This document shows positions 7,830 through 16,349 of a DNA stretch of 64,000 nt, one piece after another (position 1 is the first letter of the stretch; each line of letters opens with the position of its first letter). The notes beneath the pieces are model-generated. The model saw nothing but the letters and a program-made list of their open reading frames with translations, did not search any database and was not told the DNA's origin. Origin of the DNA: Sphingomonas mali NBRC 15500 (GTDB taxonomy: Bacteria > Pseudomonadota > Alphaproteobacteria > Sphingomonadales > Sphingomonadaceae); contig NZ_BCYX01000007.1 in NCBI RefSeq assembly GCF_001598415.1, positions 101,617 to 165,616 on the forward strand, written 5' to 3'. The translations under genes and the position numbers were made by a program.

Positions 7830-10800
7830 ATGAGCGGCCAGATGCGAAAGAGAGCGGGCATGGCGAGCAACAAGCGAGTGGCATTGCTGGCGGCGGTTTG
7901 CGCCGCGGCGATGATCGGGTCGGCTGCGAACGCGCAGGAAGCGCCGCCCAAGCTGCTGTTCCACGTTTCCGCCGACAAGACGCTGACCGCCGACACCGCG
8001 GCCGGCGAACCGGTGCCCAATTTCCAGTCCAAGGTCGCAATCGTCCCCACCGGGAAATCGGGCGGGGCGATCGAATGGCAGGATGACGGCTATGTCGCGT
8101 GGAAGGCGCCGGGCAATATCTATGCGCGACGCGGCACTTTGTCCTTCTTCTGGCGCTCGCGCACGCCCGTCGGAGAGGCGCCGTTCGTGCTGTTCCGAGT
8201 GGGATATGCCGACCATACCAGCTGGGACATGGCGTTCCTTAGGATCGACTGGAACGGCCACGGCTTCGACGCCTTCGTCACCGACAACAACCTTGCGAGA
8301 GAGCGCGTCTCCTTCCGTATGGATGCGTTGCCGAGCCCCACGGACTGGCACCATATCGCCTTCGCCTGGGACGAGGCGGTCGGCGTGCGGCTGTTCGTCG
8401 ATGGCAAGGAAGTCGCTCGCAAGGATCAGAAGGCCGTGCTCGACAGCGGGCTCGACCAGTTCGGCCTCGCCGGGCGGATCATCTCGCCGCACCAGGTGCA
8501 GAGCCGCTACAGCTTCATGCGCGGCAGCGATGTCGACGAGATCCGCGTCTACGATCGGATGCTCGATGCCGGCGCGGTCGCCGCGCTCGCCAACAACAGC
8601 GCCCCGGCCGACGACAAGCCGGTCGCGAGCGACGAGCGCACCGCGTTTCTCCATCGCTATGGCTTCGATGGCGCCTCGCCGCCTCTGCTGACCGCCGACA
8701 GCACGACGATCCGCAAGGTCGAGTTCGCCGACGCCAAGGATCTCAAGGAATGGATGTGGAAAGGCGTCGACGGCATTGCCGAGACGACCTGGCCGGGCGT
8801 CTACAACCGCTCGCGCCTGCCCGGCCGCGACGATTATTTCGAGTTGCCCGACTGGAACGTCTATGTCGAAGGCGGCAAGGCCTATGACCTGACCATCCCC
8901 GCCAACGAGACGGTCAATCGCGTCGAGATCCGCGGCGCCGCCTATGGCGGGCTCGATTACGCTGCCGATGGCAGCAAGTACGTGTCACTGGCGAAGCGTC
9001 CGCAAGGCGTCGAGAAATCGATCACCAGCTTCGGCGACAAGACTGGCGGCAAGTTGCGCTTCACCAATGTCGCGCAGGAAACGCCGATCCAGGAAATCTG
9101 GGCCTACGACGTCAAGGAAGGCGCCGAGCCCAAGGGCACGCTCAAGCTCAATTACGTGGTCGATTCGAAGACCGCGCCGGCCTTTGCCAATATCGCGCCG
9201 CTGACCAAATACATTGCCGGTCGCTTCCCCGCCGACGAGCGGGCCACCGTCGTCGCGCTTCCGGCGAGCGCCGGGCACGCCGCGCCCGGGGCCGGCAGCG
9301 CAACCGCCGTCGGCAACGCGGTGCGCGGGAAAAACGAGGCGCCGATCGTCCACATTCTGGTGCCGTCCGATTTCGGCGACGCCTTCCCCGACAAGCCGCT
9401 GGCGCGTGCGTGGAACTATACCTGGGCCAACGTCCATGACGGGCTCGACGGCATCGCGCTCGACATTCCCGCGCTCAAGGTAGCGGCGAACAAGGACGGG
9501 GTGATCCCGCTCAATATCCGGATCAAGGATCCGATCTGGCCCGACCGCGACATGATCGACGTGACCGTGTCGGTGAAGCCCGGCCAGGCACGCACGGTCT
9601 GGCTCGACCTGCGCGACCGCATCCTGACCAACGATCCCTTCTACATCACCGTCGCCAGCGCTTCGGCCGATTTCGGCGCGGACTCGCTCGACGGAATGAA
9701 CGTGCGATTGGTGTTCAAGGACCGCGAGGAAGCGAAGAAGGAGCATATCCAGGATCGCTTCGATCAGGTGAAGGATAATTGGGGCTTCCTGGTCGAGGAG
9801 CATACCGCCTCGGGCCGCGAGGGGCTGTTCCGGCGACTCAAGGGCGACATCACCGACCTGCTCCGCGTCGATCCCGACAATCTCGAAGGGCGGCGTTATT
9901 GGGCCGATATCAGCTATGGCGCGACGGGCATGCCGCCCTTCACCCAGCCGACGCCGCCGGCGGGCGTGCCGCTCTGGGCGTTCCGCCAGCTCGAGGACCT
10001 CAAGCTCACCCGCCAGTTCGTCGATTGGTGGATCGACAACCGCCAGGTGCCCTATGGCGATTTCGGCGGCGGTATTTCGGACGACGTCGACTTGCTCGAA
10101 CAATGGCCCGGCCTGGCGCTGATGGGGGTCGATCCCGACAAGATCAACGCCTCGCTGCGTGCGCTGTCGGACTCGGTCTACAAGAACGGCATGCGGGTCA
10201 ACGGGCTCGGCTATATCACCACCGACGAGCTCCATGCCTATGAGGAAGGGCTCAATTCGGATGCCGAGCGGCTCTATCTCAACTGGGGCGAGCCCAAGGC
10301 GGTCGAGCGGCTGATAGCGACGGCCAAGGCGCTGACCGGCATCATCCTCAAGAACCCTGCCGGGCACATGCATTTCGCCAGCAACTGGTATGGCGGCCGC
10401 AAGGTCTATCGCGAGGGCCCGTGGGAATGGCAGAAACCGTATAGCTTCACCGTCATGCACGCGCCGATCCTGATGGGCGTGTACAATGCCAACCCGACCG
10501 CCGAGGGGCTGGTCACTGGTGTGATCGACGGCTGGATGGCGCACGGCAAGCAGGGCGCCGATGGCAATTGGACCTATCCCAACGAGATCAACTGGCGCAC
10601 CGATGCCGAGCGCGTCGGCGACGGCGGCGGCATTGCGACGCCGTATCAATCGGCCTGGGCGGCATATCGCTTCACTGGCGACAAAAAGTATCTGACCCCG
10701 CTGCTGAGCCGCGTGGCCAAGAACGGGCCCGGATCGCTCAACGACCTCAACGAGAATGTCGTGGCGGAGCTCGGCAAGACCGATTGGGGCAAGGTCCTGG

Positions 10801-11678
10801 CCGGCACCAAGAGCGATTTCGGCCGCGTCGCCGGCTGGGACGCGACCGGCGACCGCAAGCTGCTCGAGGAACAAGCTGGCGACGCGATCGCCTACAAGTC
10901 GCAGCATATGTACATGTACACCGAGGGGCATTGGTGGACCGACCGCGTCGAGATGCCCAACGAGTATCTCCAGCGGCAGCGGCTGGGCGGCATCGCCTTG
11001 GTGCGCAACCAGACCTATCCGGGCAATACCGTCAGCTGGCGTTTCGCCAAGCCGGACGCGGCGGAAGCGGTGGCGATCCTGGTGCCCGGCGCGACCACCG
11101 GCCACTTCAAGGTGATCGCCTACAATACCAGCGACGTGGCGCAGCCGGCGACGATGTCGACCTGGAACGTGACCGCCGGCAAATGGAAGATGACTGCCGG
11201 GACCAGCGCGTCGGATGGCGATACCGCCGACGGCAATCCGGCCGCGAGCGACGTGACGCTCGAACGCAGCGGATCGGTCGATGTCAATTTCGCACCCCAC
11301 ACGACGACGGTGCTCGAGTTCACGCTCGAGACGCCGGGTATGCCCACCGAGCGTCGCGCCGATCTCGGTATCGGCGTCGACGACGTGAAGGTCGCCGGCC
11401 GCTCGGTCGAGGTGACCGTGCACAGCCTCGGTGCGCTTCCCGCCAGCGGCGGCCGCGCCGAGCTGATCGACGCCACCGGCAAGGTCGCCGCCAGCGCCGC
11501 GGTGCCAACGCTCGACGCGCCGGTCGACCTGACGCCCAAGACGGCGATGGTGCGAATGCCGCTCGCGGCGGGAGCCGGGTCGGGCTGGCGGGTTCGGGTC
11601 GCACTGCCAGACGGTACGCCGGAAGTGACTTACCTCAACAACGCCGTCGCACTGCCGGCCCCGACCCGCAATAAGTAG
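7830..11678 (+). CDS. Large secreted LamG-domain protein, putative polysaccharide-degrading enzyme
   Basis: A 1282-residue exported protein. After a signal peptide there is a LamG/concanavalin-like jelly roll (about residues 35-255), a second beta-rich region with a galactose-binding-like segment (about 300-420), and a central helical region (about 650-1080) rich in Trp, Tyr and acidic residues that resembles an alpha/alpha barrel. A beta-domain and a CARDB-like domain close the C-terminus. No family catalytic signature was recognised. It has its own operator and sits among pectinases, so a lyase or hydrolase acting on complex pectin such as rhamnogalacturonan is a reasonable guess. The start may be 7830 (GGGAGAG 13 bases upstream) or ATG 7860, which gives a shorter, more usual signal peptide. 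Confidence 0.6.
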   Translation: MSGQMRKRAGMASNKRVALLAAVCAAAMIGSAANAQEAPPKLLFHVSADKTLTADTAAGEPVPNFQSKVAIVPTGKSGGAIEWQDDGYVAWKAPGNIYARRGTLSFFWRSRTPVGEAPFVLFRVGYADHTSWDMAFLRIDWNGHGFDAFVTDNNLARERVSFRMDALPSPTDWHHIAFAWDEAVGVRLFVDGKEVARKDQKAVLDSGLDQFGLAGRIISPHQVQSRYSFMRGSDVDEIRVYDRMLDAGAVAALANNSAPADDKPVASDERTAFLHRYGFDGASPPLLTADSTTIRKVEFADAKDLKEWMWKGVDGIAETTWPGVYNRSRLPGRDDYFELPDWNVYVEGGKAYDLTIPANETVNRVEIRGAAYGGLDYAADGSKYVSLAKRPQGVEKSITSFGDKTGGKLRFTNVAQETPIQEIWAYDVKEGAEPKGTLKLNYVVDSKTAPAFANIAPLTKYIAGRFPADERATVVALPASAGHAAPGAGSATAVGNAVRGKNEAPIVHILVPSDFGDAFPDKPLARAWNYTWANVHDGLDGIALDIPALKVAANKDGVIPLNIRIKDPIWPDRDMIDVTVSVKPGQARTVWLDLRDRILTNDPFYITVASASADFGADSLDGMNVRLVFKDREEAKKEHIQDRFDQVKDNWGFLVEEHTASGREGLFRRLKGDITDLLRVDPDNLEGRRYWADISYGATGMPPFTQPTPPAGVPLWAFRQLEDLKLTRQFVDWWIDNRQVPYGDFGGGISDDVDLLEQWPGLALMGVDPDKINASLRALSDSVYKNGMRVNGLGYITTDELHAYEEGLNSDAERLYLNWGEPKAVERLIATAKALTGIILKNPAGHMHFASNWYGGRKVYREGPWEWQKPYSFTVMHAPILMGVYNANPTAEGLVTGVIDGWMAHGKQGADGNWTYPNEINWRTDAERVGDGGGIATPYQSAWAAYRFTGDKKYLTPLLSRVAKNGPGSLNDLNENVVAELGKTDWGKVLAGTKSDFGRVAGWDATGDRKLLEEQAGDAIAYKSQHMYMYTEGHWWTDRVEMPNEYLQRQRLGGIALVRNQTYPGNTVSWRFAKPDAAEAVAILVPGATTGHFKVIAYNTSDVAQPATMSTWNVTAGKWKMTAGTSASDGDTADGNPAASDVTLERSGSVDVNFAPHTTTVLEFTLETPGMPTERRADLGIGVDDVKVAGRSVEVTVHSLGALPASGGRAELIDATGKVAASAAVPTLDAPVDLTPKTAMVRMPLAAGAGSGWRVRVALPDGTPEVTYLNNAVALPAPTRNK

Positions 11679-11700
11679 CGGCGGCGATGCTTGATCGGCA

Positions 11701-12594
11701 TCAGACGGGCGGCAAGTGACTCCAGAAACGCTCGGCCGCGACGCTCTGGCGCGCGGCCGGGCGGAACAAGCGGATGCCGACCGGCACGGCCCAGCCGGCG
11801 CCGCCGGCCGGGACGAGCGATCCGCGCTCGACATCGTCGGCGGCAAGGCTCGCCGGCAGCCAGGCGATCCCGCTGCCGCCGCGCGCCATGCCGAGCAAGG
11901 TGGCGGCTAGTTGCGCCGAGAAAACGGTCCTGAGCGTCGGCGCGCGTTGCTCGAAGCGATTGGCCGCGACGATCCGGCCGAGGCCGGACTCCGCACTATA
12001 GGCGAGGAGTGGCAGGTCGCCGCCAGCGTCGTCGAGCCGCCAGCGCGGTTGTCCGTCGGCGTCGGGCGCGACCAACGGCACGAGCGAATCCTCGCCCACG
12101 TCGCGCGAGGCGAAGGCCGGACTTTCCAGCCGGCTCGGCGCGATCGGATGGTGGTGGCACAGCACGAACTGGCTCTGCCCCTGGAGCATCAATTCCTCGC
12201 ACGCCTGCATCGAATCCGAGACCAGGCGCACCGGACCGATCGTCGCCGCCTGCTCGACTCGCCGCAGCCAGCCCGGGAAGAAGGTGAAGGACAAAGAGTG
12301 CGTCGCGGCGAAATGGAGCGTCGCGGTCTCGCGTCCTCCGATTTCGCGCGCATCGCGGCGCAAGTCGGTGATCGTCCGCACCAGCCCCGGCGCCCCGCGT
12401 GCGAATTGCTCGCCCGCCGGCGTCGGTCGCGTGCCTTGCGGGGTGCGTTCGAACAATGGCGTGCCGACCCAATCCTCCAGCGCGCGGATGCGCCGGCTGA
12501 AGGCCGGTTGGGTGACGTGGCGGAGTTCGGCGGCGCGCGAGAAATTGCCGGTTTCGTTCAACGCGACGAAGTCTTCGAGCCAGGCGAGTTCCAT
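11701..12594 (-). CDS. LysR-family regulator of D-tartrate genes
   Basis: A 297-residue LysR-type transcription factor. The N-terminal winged helix-turn-helix is clear (GNFSRAAELRHVTQPAFSRR, about 16-35), followed by the linker and a periplasmic-binding-like effector domain. It is divergent from tarD, with about 100 bases between the starts. That gap holds two ATGC-type palindromes, as expected for a LysR protein controlling itself and its neighbour. The inducer is inferred to be tartrate or a related dicarboxylate. Confidence 0.85.
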   Translation of the reverse strand: MELAWLEDFVALNETGNFSRAAELRHVTQPAFSRRIRALEDWVGTPLFERTPQGTRPTPAGEQFARGAPGLVRTITDLRRDAREIGGRETATLHFAATHSLSFTFFPGWLRRVEQAATIGPVRLVSDSMQACEELMLQGQSQFVLCHHHPIAPSRLESPAFASRDVGEDSLVPLVAPDADGQPRWRLDDAGGDLPLLAYSAESGLGRIVAANRFEQRAPTLRTVFSAQLAATLLGMARGGSGIAWLPASLAADDVERGSLVPAGGAGWAVPVGIRLFRPAARQSVAAERFWSHLPPV

Positions 12595-12599
12595 GCGCT

Positions 12600-12635
12600 A
12601 TGCATAAACGGCATGGCGATGCCCCGCAACGGCAT
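12600..12635. promoter_or_regulatory. LysR-type binding sites between LysR gene and tarD
   Basis: Two adjacent inverted repeats: ATGC-N7-GCAT at 12600-12614, a textbook T-N11-A site, and ATGCC-N7-GGCAT at 12619-12635. They share the ATGC/GCAT arms and lie just upstream of the LysR start at 12594 and about 60-95 bases before tarD. The divergent LysR protein is the obvious candidate binder. Confidence 0.6.
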
Positions 12636-12695
12636 TGGCGTTGCTCTGGTCAGCCGGCTTATCCCGATGCCAATCAAGCGGGATGGGGGCGTGAA

Positions 12696-13889
12696 GTGCG
12701 TATCGTAGAAGTCCGGGAACAGACGGTGTCGATCGCCTCGCCGATCGCCAATGCCTATATCGATTTCTCGAAGATGACGTGCTCGGTCGTGGCAGTGATC
12801 ACCGACCAGATGCGCGACGGCCGCCCGGTGATCGGATACGGCTTCAATTCGAACGGGCGCTACGGCCAGGGCGCGCTGATGCGCGATCGCTTCCTCGCGC
12901 GGCTGACAGATGCCGATCCCGAGAGCCTGATCGACAAAGCCAACGATAATCTCGATCCCTTCGCGATCTGGTCGACCCTCATGACCAACGAGAAGCCGGG
13001 CGGGCATGGCGAGCGCTCGGTCGCGGTCGGCACGATCGACATGGCGGTGTGGGATGCGGTGGCGAAGATCGCCGGCAAGCCGCTCTATCAATTGTTGGCC
13101 GAGCGTTATGGCAGCGGCACGCCCGACGACAAGGTCTGGGTTTATGCCGCGGGCGGCTATTACTATCCCGGCAAGGATCACAAACAGCTGCAGGACGAAT
13201 TCCGCTCCTATCGCGACCGCGGCTATCGCGTCTGCAAGATGAAGGTCGGCGCGGTGCCGCTCGACCAGGATATCGCGCGGATCGAGGCAGCGCTCGAGGT
13301 GGTCGGCGACGGGCAGTGCCTCGCGGTCGACGTCAACGGACGGTTCGATCTCGACACCGCGATCCGTTTCGGCGAGGCGATCAAGCCGTACAATCTGTTC
13401 TGGTACGAAGAGGTCGGCGATCCGCTCGACTTCGCGCTCCAGGCCGAACTCGGCCGGCATTACGATCTGCCGATGGCGACCGGGGAGAATCTGTTCTCGC
13501 ACCAGGACGCGCGCAACCTTTTGAAGTTCGGCGGCATGCACAAGGACCGCGACTGGCTGCAGTTCGACTGCGCCTTGTCGTACGGCTTGGTCGAATATCT
13601 CCGCACGCTCGACGTGCTCAAGGAAGAGGGCTGGTCGACGCGGCGCGTGGTGCCGCATGGCGGGCACCAGATGTCGCTCAACATCGCGGCCGGGCTGCAT
13701 CTCGGCGGTAATGAAAGCTATCCCGACGTATTCCAGCCGTTCGGCGGATTCGCCGACGGGATCGCGGTCGAGGATGGCTATGTCGCGCTGCCGCAGGTGC
13801 CGGGTGTTGGCTTCGAGGCCAAGAGCAAGCTGTACGCATTGATGAGCAAGATGACCGAGGACGTCGCCCCTGCGCGGGTGATGGCCTAA
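12696..13889 (+). CDS. tarD: D(-)-tartrate dehydratase
   Basis: Enolase-superfamily (mandelate racemase group) enzyme that dehydrates D-tartrate to oxaloacetate in the cytoplasm. The 397-residue product strongly resembles Bradyrhizobium TarD, with blocks such as SPIANAYIDFSKMT, GYGFNSNGRYGQG and MTNEKPGGHGERS. Catalytic elements are visible: K181-M-K183, metal ligands D212, E238/E239 and E264, and H321 in PHGGH. The GTG at 12696 is chosen because it follows GGATGGGGG by about 7 bases and matches the family's N-terminus; the frame runs open 32 codons further upstream. A dicarboxylate carrier follows, as expected for tartrate use. Another sugar-acid dehydratase is possible but less likely. Confidence 0.9.
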   Translation: MRIVEVREQTVSIASPIANAYIDFSKMTCSVVAVITDQMRDGRPVIGYGFNSNGRYGQGALMRDRFLARLTDADPESLIDKANDNLDPFAIWSTLMTNEKPGGHGERSVAVGTIDMAVWDAVAKIAGKPLYQLLAERYGSGTPDDKVWVYAAGGYYYPGKDHKQLQDEFRSYRDRGYRVCKMKVGAVPLDQDIARIEAALEVVGDGQCLAVDVNGRFDLDTAIRFGEAIKPYNLFWYEEVGDPLDFALQAELGRHYDLPMATGENLFSHQDARNLLKFGGMHKDRDWLQFDCALSYGLVEYLRTLDVLKEEGWSTRRVVPHGGHQMSLNIAAGLHLGGNESYPDVFQPFGGFADGIAVEDGYVALPQVPGVGFEAKSKLYALMSKMTEDVAPARVMA

Positions 13890-13944
13890 CCAACGCCGTC
13901 GACCCGGCAAAAGACCGGGCGGCGGACAGGAGGAAGAGGATCGG

Positions 13945-15228
13945 GTGACGCGCGCATTGCGCCAATTATGGGTTCAGGTGCTGATCGGCATGGCGATCGG
14001 TATCCTCCTCGGCGTGCTCGCGCCAAGCTGGGGAGTCGCGCTCAAGCCGGTCGCCGACGGCTTCGTCAAACTGGTCAAGATGCTGCTCGCGCCGATCATC
14101 TTCGGCACCGTCGCGGTCGGCATCGCCCAGATGGGCAATCTGCGCGACGTCGGGCGGCTCGGGCTGAAGGCGCTGGTCTATTTCGAAATCCTGTCGACGA
14201 TCGCGCTCGCCGCCGGGCTGATCGTCGCCAATGTCGTGCGGCCCGGCGCCGGCATGAACATCGACGCGCGGACGCTCGATGCCAGCGCAGTGGCGGGGTA
14301 CGCGACGACGGCGAAGGGCGAAGGCGGCGTCGCCGACTTCCTGCTCGGCATCATCCCCGACAGCGTCGGTTCGGCGTTTGTCGGCGGGACGATGCTCCAG
14401 GTCATCCTGATCGCGCTGCTGATGGGTGTGGCCTTGGGTGCGATGGGCGAGAGCGGTGCGCGGCTGACAACCCTGTTCGAGGATATCACCAAGGCGATGT
14501 TCCGCATCGTCGGCATGGTGATGCGGTTGGCGCCACTCGGTGCCGGCGCCGGCATGGCGTTCACCATCGGCAAATACGGCATCGCGACCTTGCTGCCGCT
14601 CGGTTACCTGATCCTCGCGCTGTATGTGACGGCGTTGCTGTTCGTTGTCGTCGTGCTGGGGCTGGTCGCGCGGGTGGCCGGCATCTCGCTGATCGCCTTG
14701 CTGCGCTATATCGGTGACGAGATATTGATCGTGTTCGGGACGTGCTCGACCGAAGCGGTGCTGCCGCAATTGATGGCGCGGCTCGAGCAATTGGGCGTGG
14801 CGCGGCCAGTGGTCGGGCTCGTGCTGCCGGCGGGCTATACCTTCAACACCGACGGCACCTCGATCTACCTCGCGATGGCGGTGGTGTTCATCGCCCAGGC
14901 GACCAACACGGCTTTGTCGGTCGGCGATCAGCTGACGATCATGGCGGTGCTGCTGCTGACCTCGAAGGGCTCGGCGGGAGTAGCAGGGGCCGGGTTCGTC
15001 GCACTCGCTGCAACCTTGTCGGCGATGCCCGCGCTGCCGGTTGCCGGGCTGGTGCTGCTGCTTGGAGTCGATCGCTTCCTCAATCAGGCGCGCGCGGTGG
15101 TCAATCTGATCGGTAACAGCGTCGCCACGGTCGCGGTGGCGCGCTGGGACGGCGCACTCGATCTGGAGCGCGCCCGGGCGGTATTGCGTGGCGAGGCCGT
15201 ACCGCCGTTGGTCGAGGTGCCGGCATGA
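13945..15228 (+). CDS. dctA: C4-dicarboxylate:cation symporter, DctA type
   Basis: A 427-residue SDF (DAACS) family inner-membrane symporter. Hallmarks are FVKLVKMLLAPIIFGT near the N-terminus, the serine-rich hairpin equivalent GTCSTEAVLPQ, and FNTDGTSIYLAMAVVFIAQA. A GTG start at 13945 follows AGGAGGAAGAGG. It lies 55 bases after tarD and ends overlapping the next start (ATGA), so it is probably co-transcribed with both. The natural substrate is inferred to be tartrate; DctA proteins usually carry succinate, malate or fumarate. Confidence 0.9.
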   Translation: MTRALRQLWVQVLIGMAIGILLGVLAPSWGVALKPVADGFVKLVKMLLAPIIFGTVAVGIAQMGNLRDVGRLGLKALVYFEILSTIALAAGLIVANVVRPGAGMNIDARTLDASAVAGYATTAKGEGGVADFLLGIIPDSVGSAFVGGTMLQVILIALLMGVALGAMGESGARLTTLFEDITKAMFRIVGMVMRLAPLGAGAGMAFTIGKYGIATLLPLGYLILALYVTALLFVVVVLGLVARVAGISLIALLRYIGDEILIVFGTCSTEAVLPQLMARLEQLGVARPVVGLVLPAGYTFNTDGTSIYLAMAVVFIAQATNTALSVGDQLTIMAVLLLTSKGSAGVAGAGFVALAATLSAMPALPVAGLVLLLGVDRFLNQARAVVNLIGNSVATVAVARWDGALDLERARAVLRGEAVPPLVEVPA

Positions 15229-16349
15229 AGCGCGCCTTGCTCCTGCTCGCGACCCTGGCGCTCCCGGCGCAGGCCGACATCGCGGTGTCGGCCAATGACG
15301 GCAAGCAGGTGCTCGCCGACGGCAAGCAGATCGTGCCGACGCCGCTCGTTCCCGACAGCGTCTCGATCCTCGATTTCGGCGGCGGGAAGGTCCGCGTGGT
15401 CGCTACGGTCGCTGCGCCCGCCAGCGTGATCGGTCCGCCGCGCAGCGTCGCGATCACGCCTGACGGGGCCTTTGCCATCGTCACCTGCGCCCGCCGCGTC
15501 CGCGCCGACGGTAAGGATATCGAGCCAGACGATCGCGTGTCGGTGATCGACCTGAAAACCGCGAAAGTCGTGTCGACCATTCGAGCGGGCGCTGGCGCCT
15601 CGGGCGTGGCGATCGATTCGAACGGGCGGCGTGTGCTGATCGCCAATCGCGCGGCCGGCACGCTGTCGCTGTTCGCCTTTGCCGACGGAAGACTGGCGCC
15701 GGTCGCCAGCATCGCGGTTGGGCCGCCGACCTCCTCACCCGCGCAGCCGATTTTCTTTGCCAACGGCACGAAGGCCTTGGTGACGCGCGATGGCGACCAT
15801 CGCATCAGCCTGGTGACGGTCGGCGACGACAGCTTGGCGCTGGCCGAGCCCACGACCATGGCAGGCTTGCGTCCCTATGCGATCGACGCCACCGGCGATC
15901 GCCATTTCGCCGTGGTCGGCAATATTGGAGGTGGCGGGCGCGACGTCGACACGATCAGCCTGATCGATCTGTCGGGTGTCGCGCCGGTCGCGGTGGATAC
16001 GGTCGCGGTCGGGCTGACCCCGGAGGGCGTGAAGATGTCGCCCGACGGTCGCTTCGTCGCGGTGACGGTCAACAATGGATCCAATTCGGCGCGTGGCGCG
16101 CGCGGCTGGTCCGATCATGGCCTGTTGCAAATCTGGCGGATCGATCGCGGGCGGCTGGTCAAGGTCGCCGAGGCAGCAATGGGCGGCTGGGGACAAGGCA
16201 TGGTCTGGTCGCGCGATGGTCGTCAAATCCTGGCGCAGGCGATGCTGGGCAACCGCATCGAAAGTTTTTCCTTCGACGGCGCGCATCTGCGGCGTGGGGA
16301 CGTGCTGACCTTGCCGGCGGGGCCGGCGGCGATTGCGGGGATCGAATGA
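15225..16349 (+). CDS. Exported beta-propeller protein (YVTN / lactonase-like)
   Basis: A 374-residue product with a signal peptide (MKRALLLLATLALPAQA) and repeated blades of the type RSVAITPDGAFAIVT, SGVAIDSNGRRVLIAN and EGVKMSPDGRFVAVT, typical of seven-bladed YVTN/lactonase-like propellers. No catalytic residues were recognised, so a binding or lactonase role is open. It overlaps dctA by four bases and the following DUF885 gene by four bases, which suggests one transcript. How it relates to tartrate use is not clear. Confidence 0.7.
   Translation: MKRALLLLATLALPAQADIAVSANDGKQVLADGKQIVPTPLVPDSVSILDFGGGKVRVVATVAAPASVIGPPRSVAITPDGAFAIVTCARRVRADGKDIEPDDRVSVIDLKTAKVVSTIRAGAGASGVAIDSNGRRVLIANRAAGTLSLFAFADGRLAPVASIAVGPPTSSPAQPIFFANGTKALVTRDGDHRISLVTVGDDSLALAEPTTMAGLRPYAIDATGDRHFAVVGNIGGGGRDVDTISLIDLSGVAPVAVDTVAVGLTPEGVKMSPDGRFVAVTVNNGSNSARGARGWSDHGLLQIWRIDRGRLVKVAEAAMGGWGQGMVWSRDGRQILAQAMLGNRIESFSFDGAHLRRGDVLTLPAGPAAIAGIE

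Noticed and set aside
8985..11846. Minus-strand frame of 953 codons opposite the LamG protein
   Set aside because: Low-complexity, arginine/aspartate/glycine-rich composition typical of antisense frames in high-GC DNA; the plus-strand protein has a signal peptide and domain structure.
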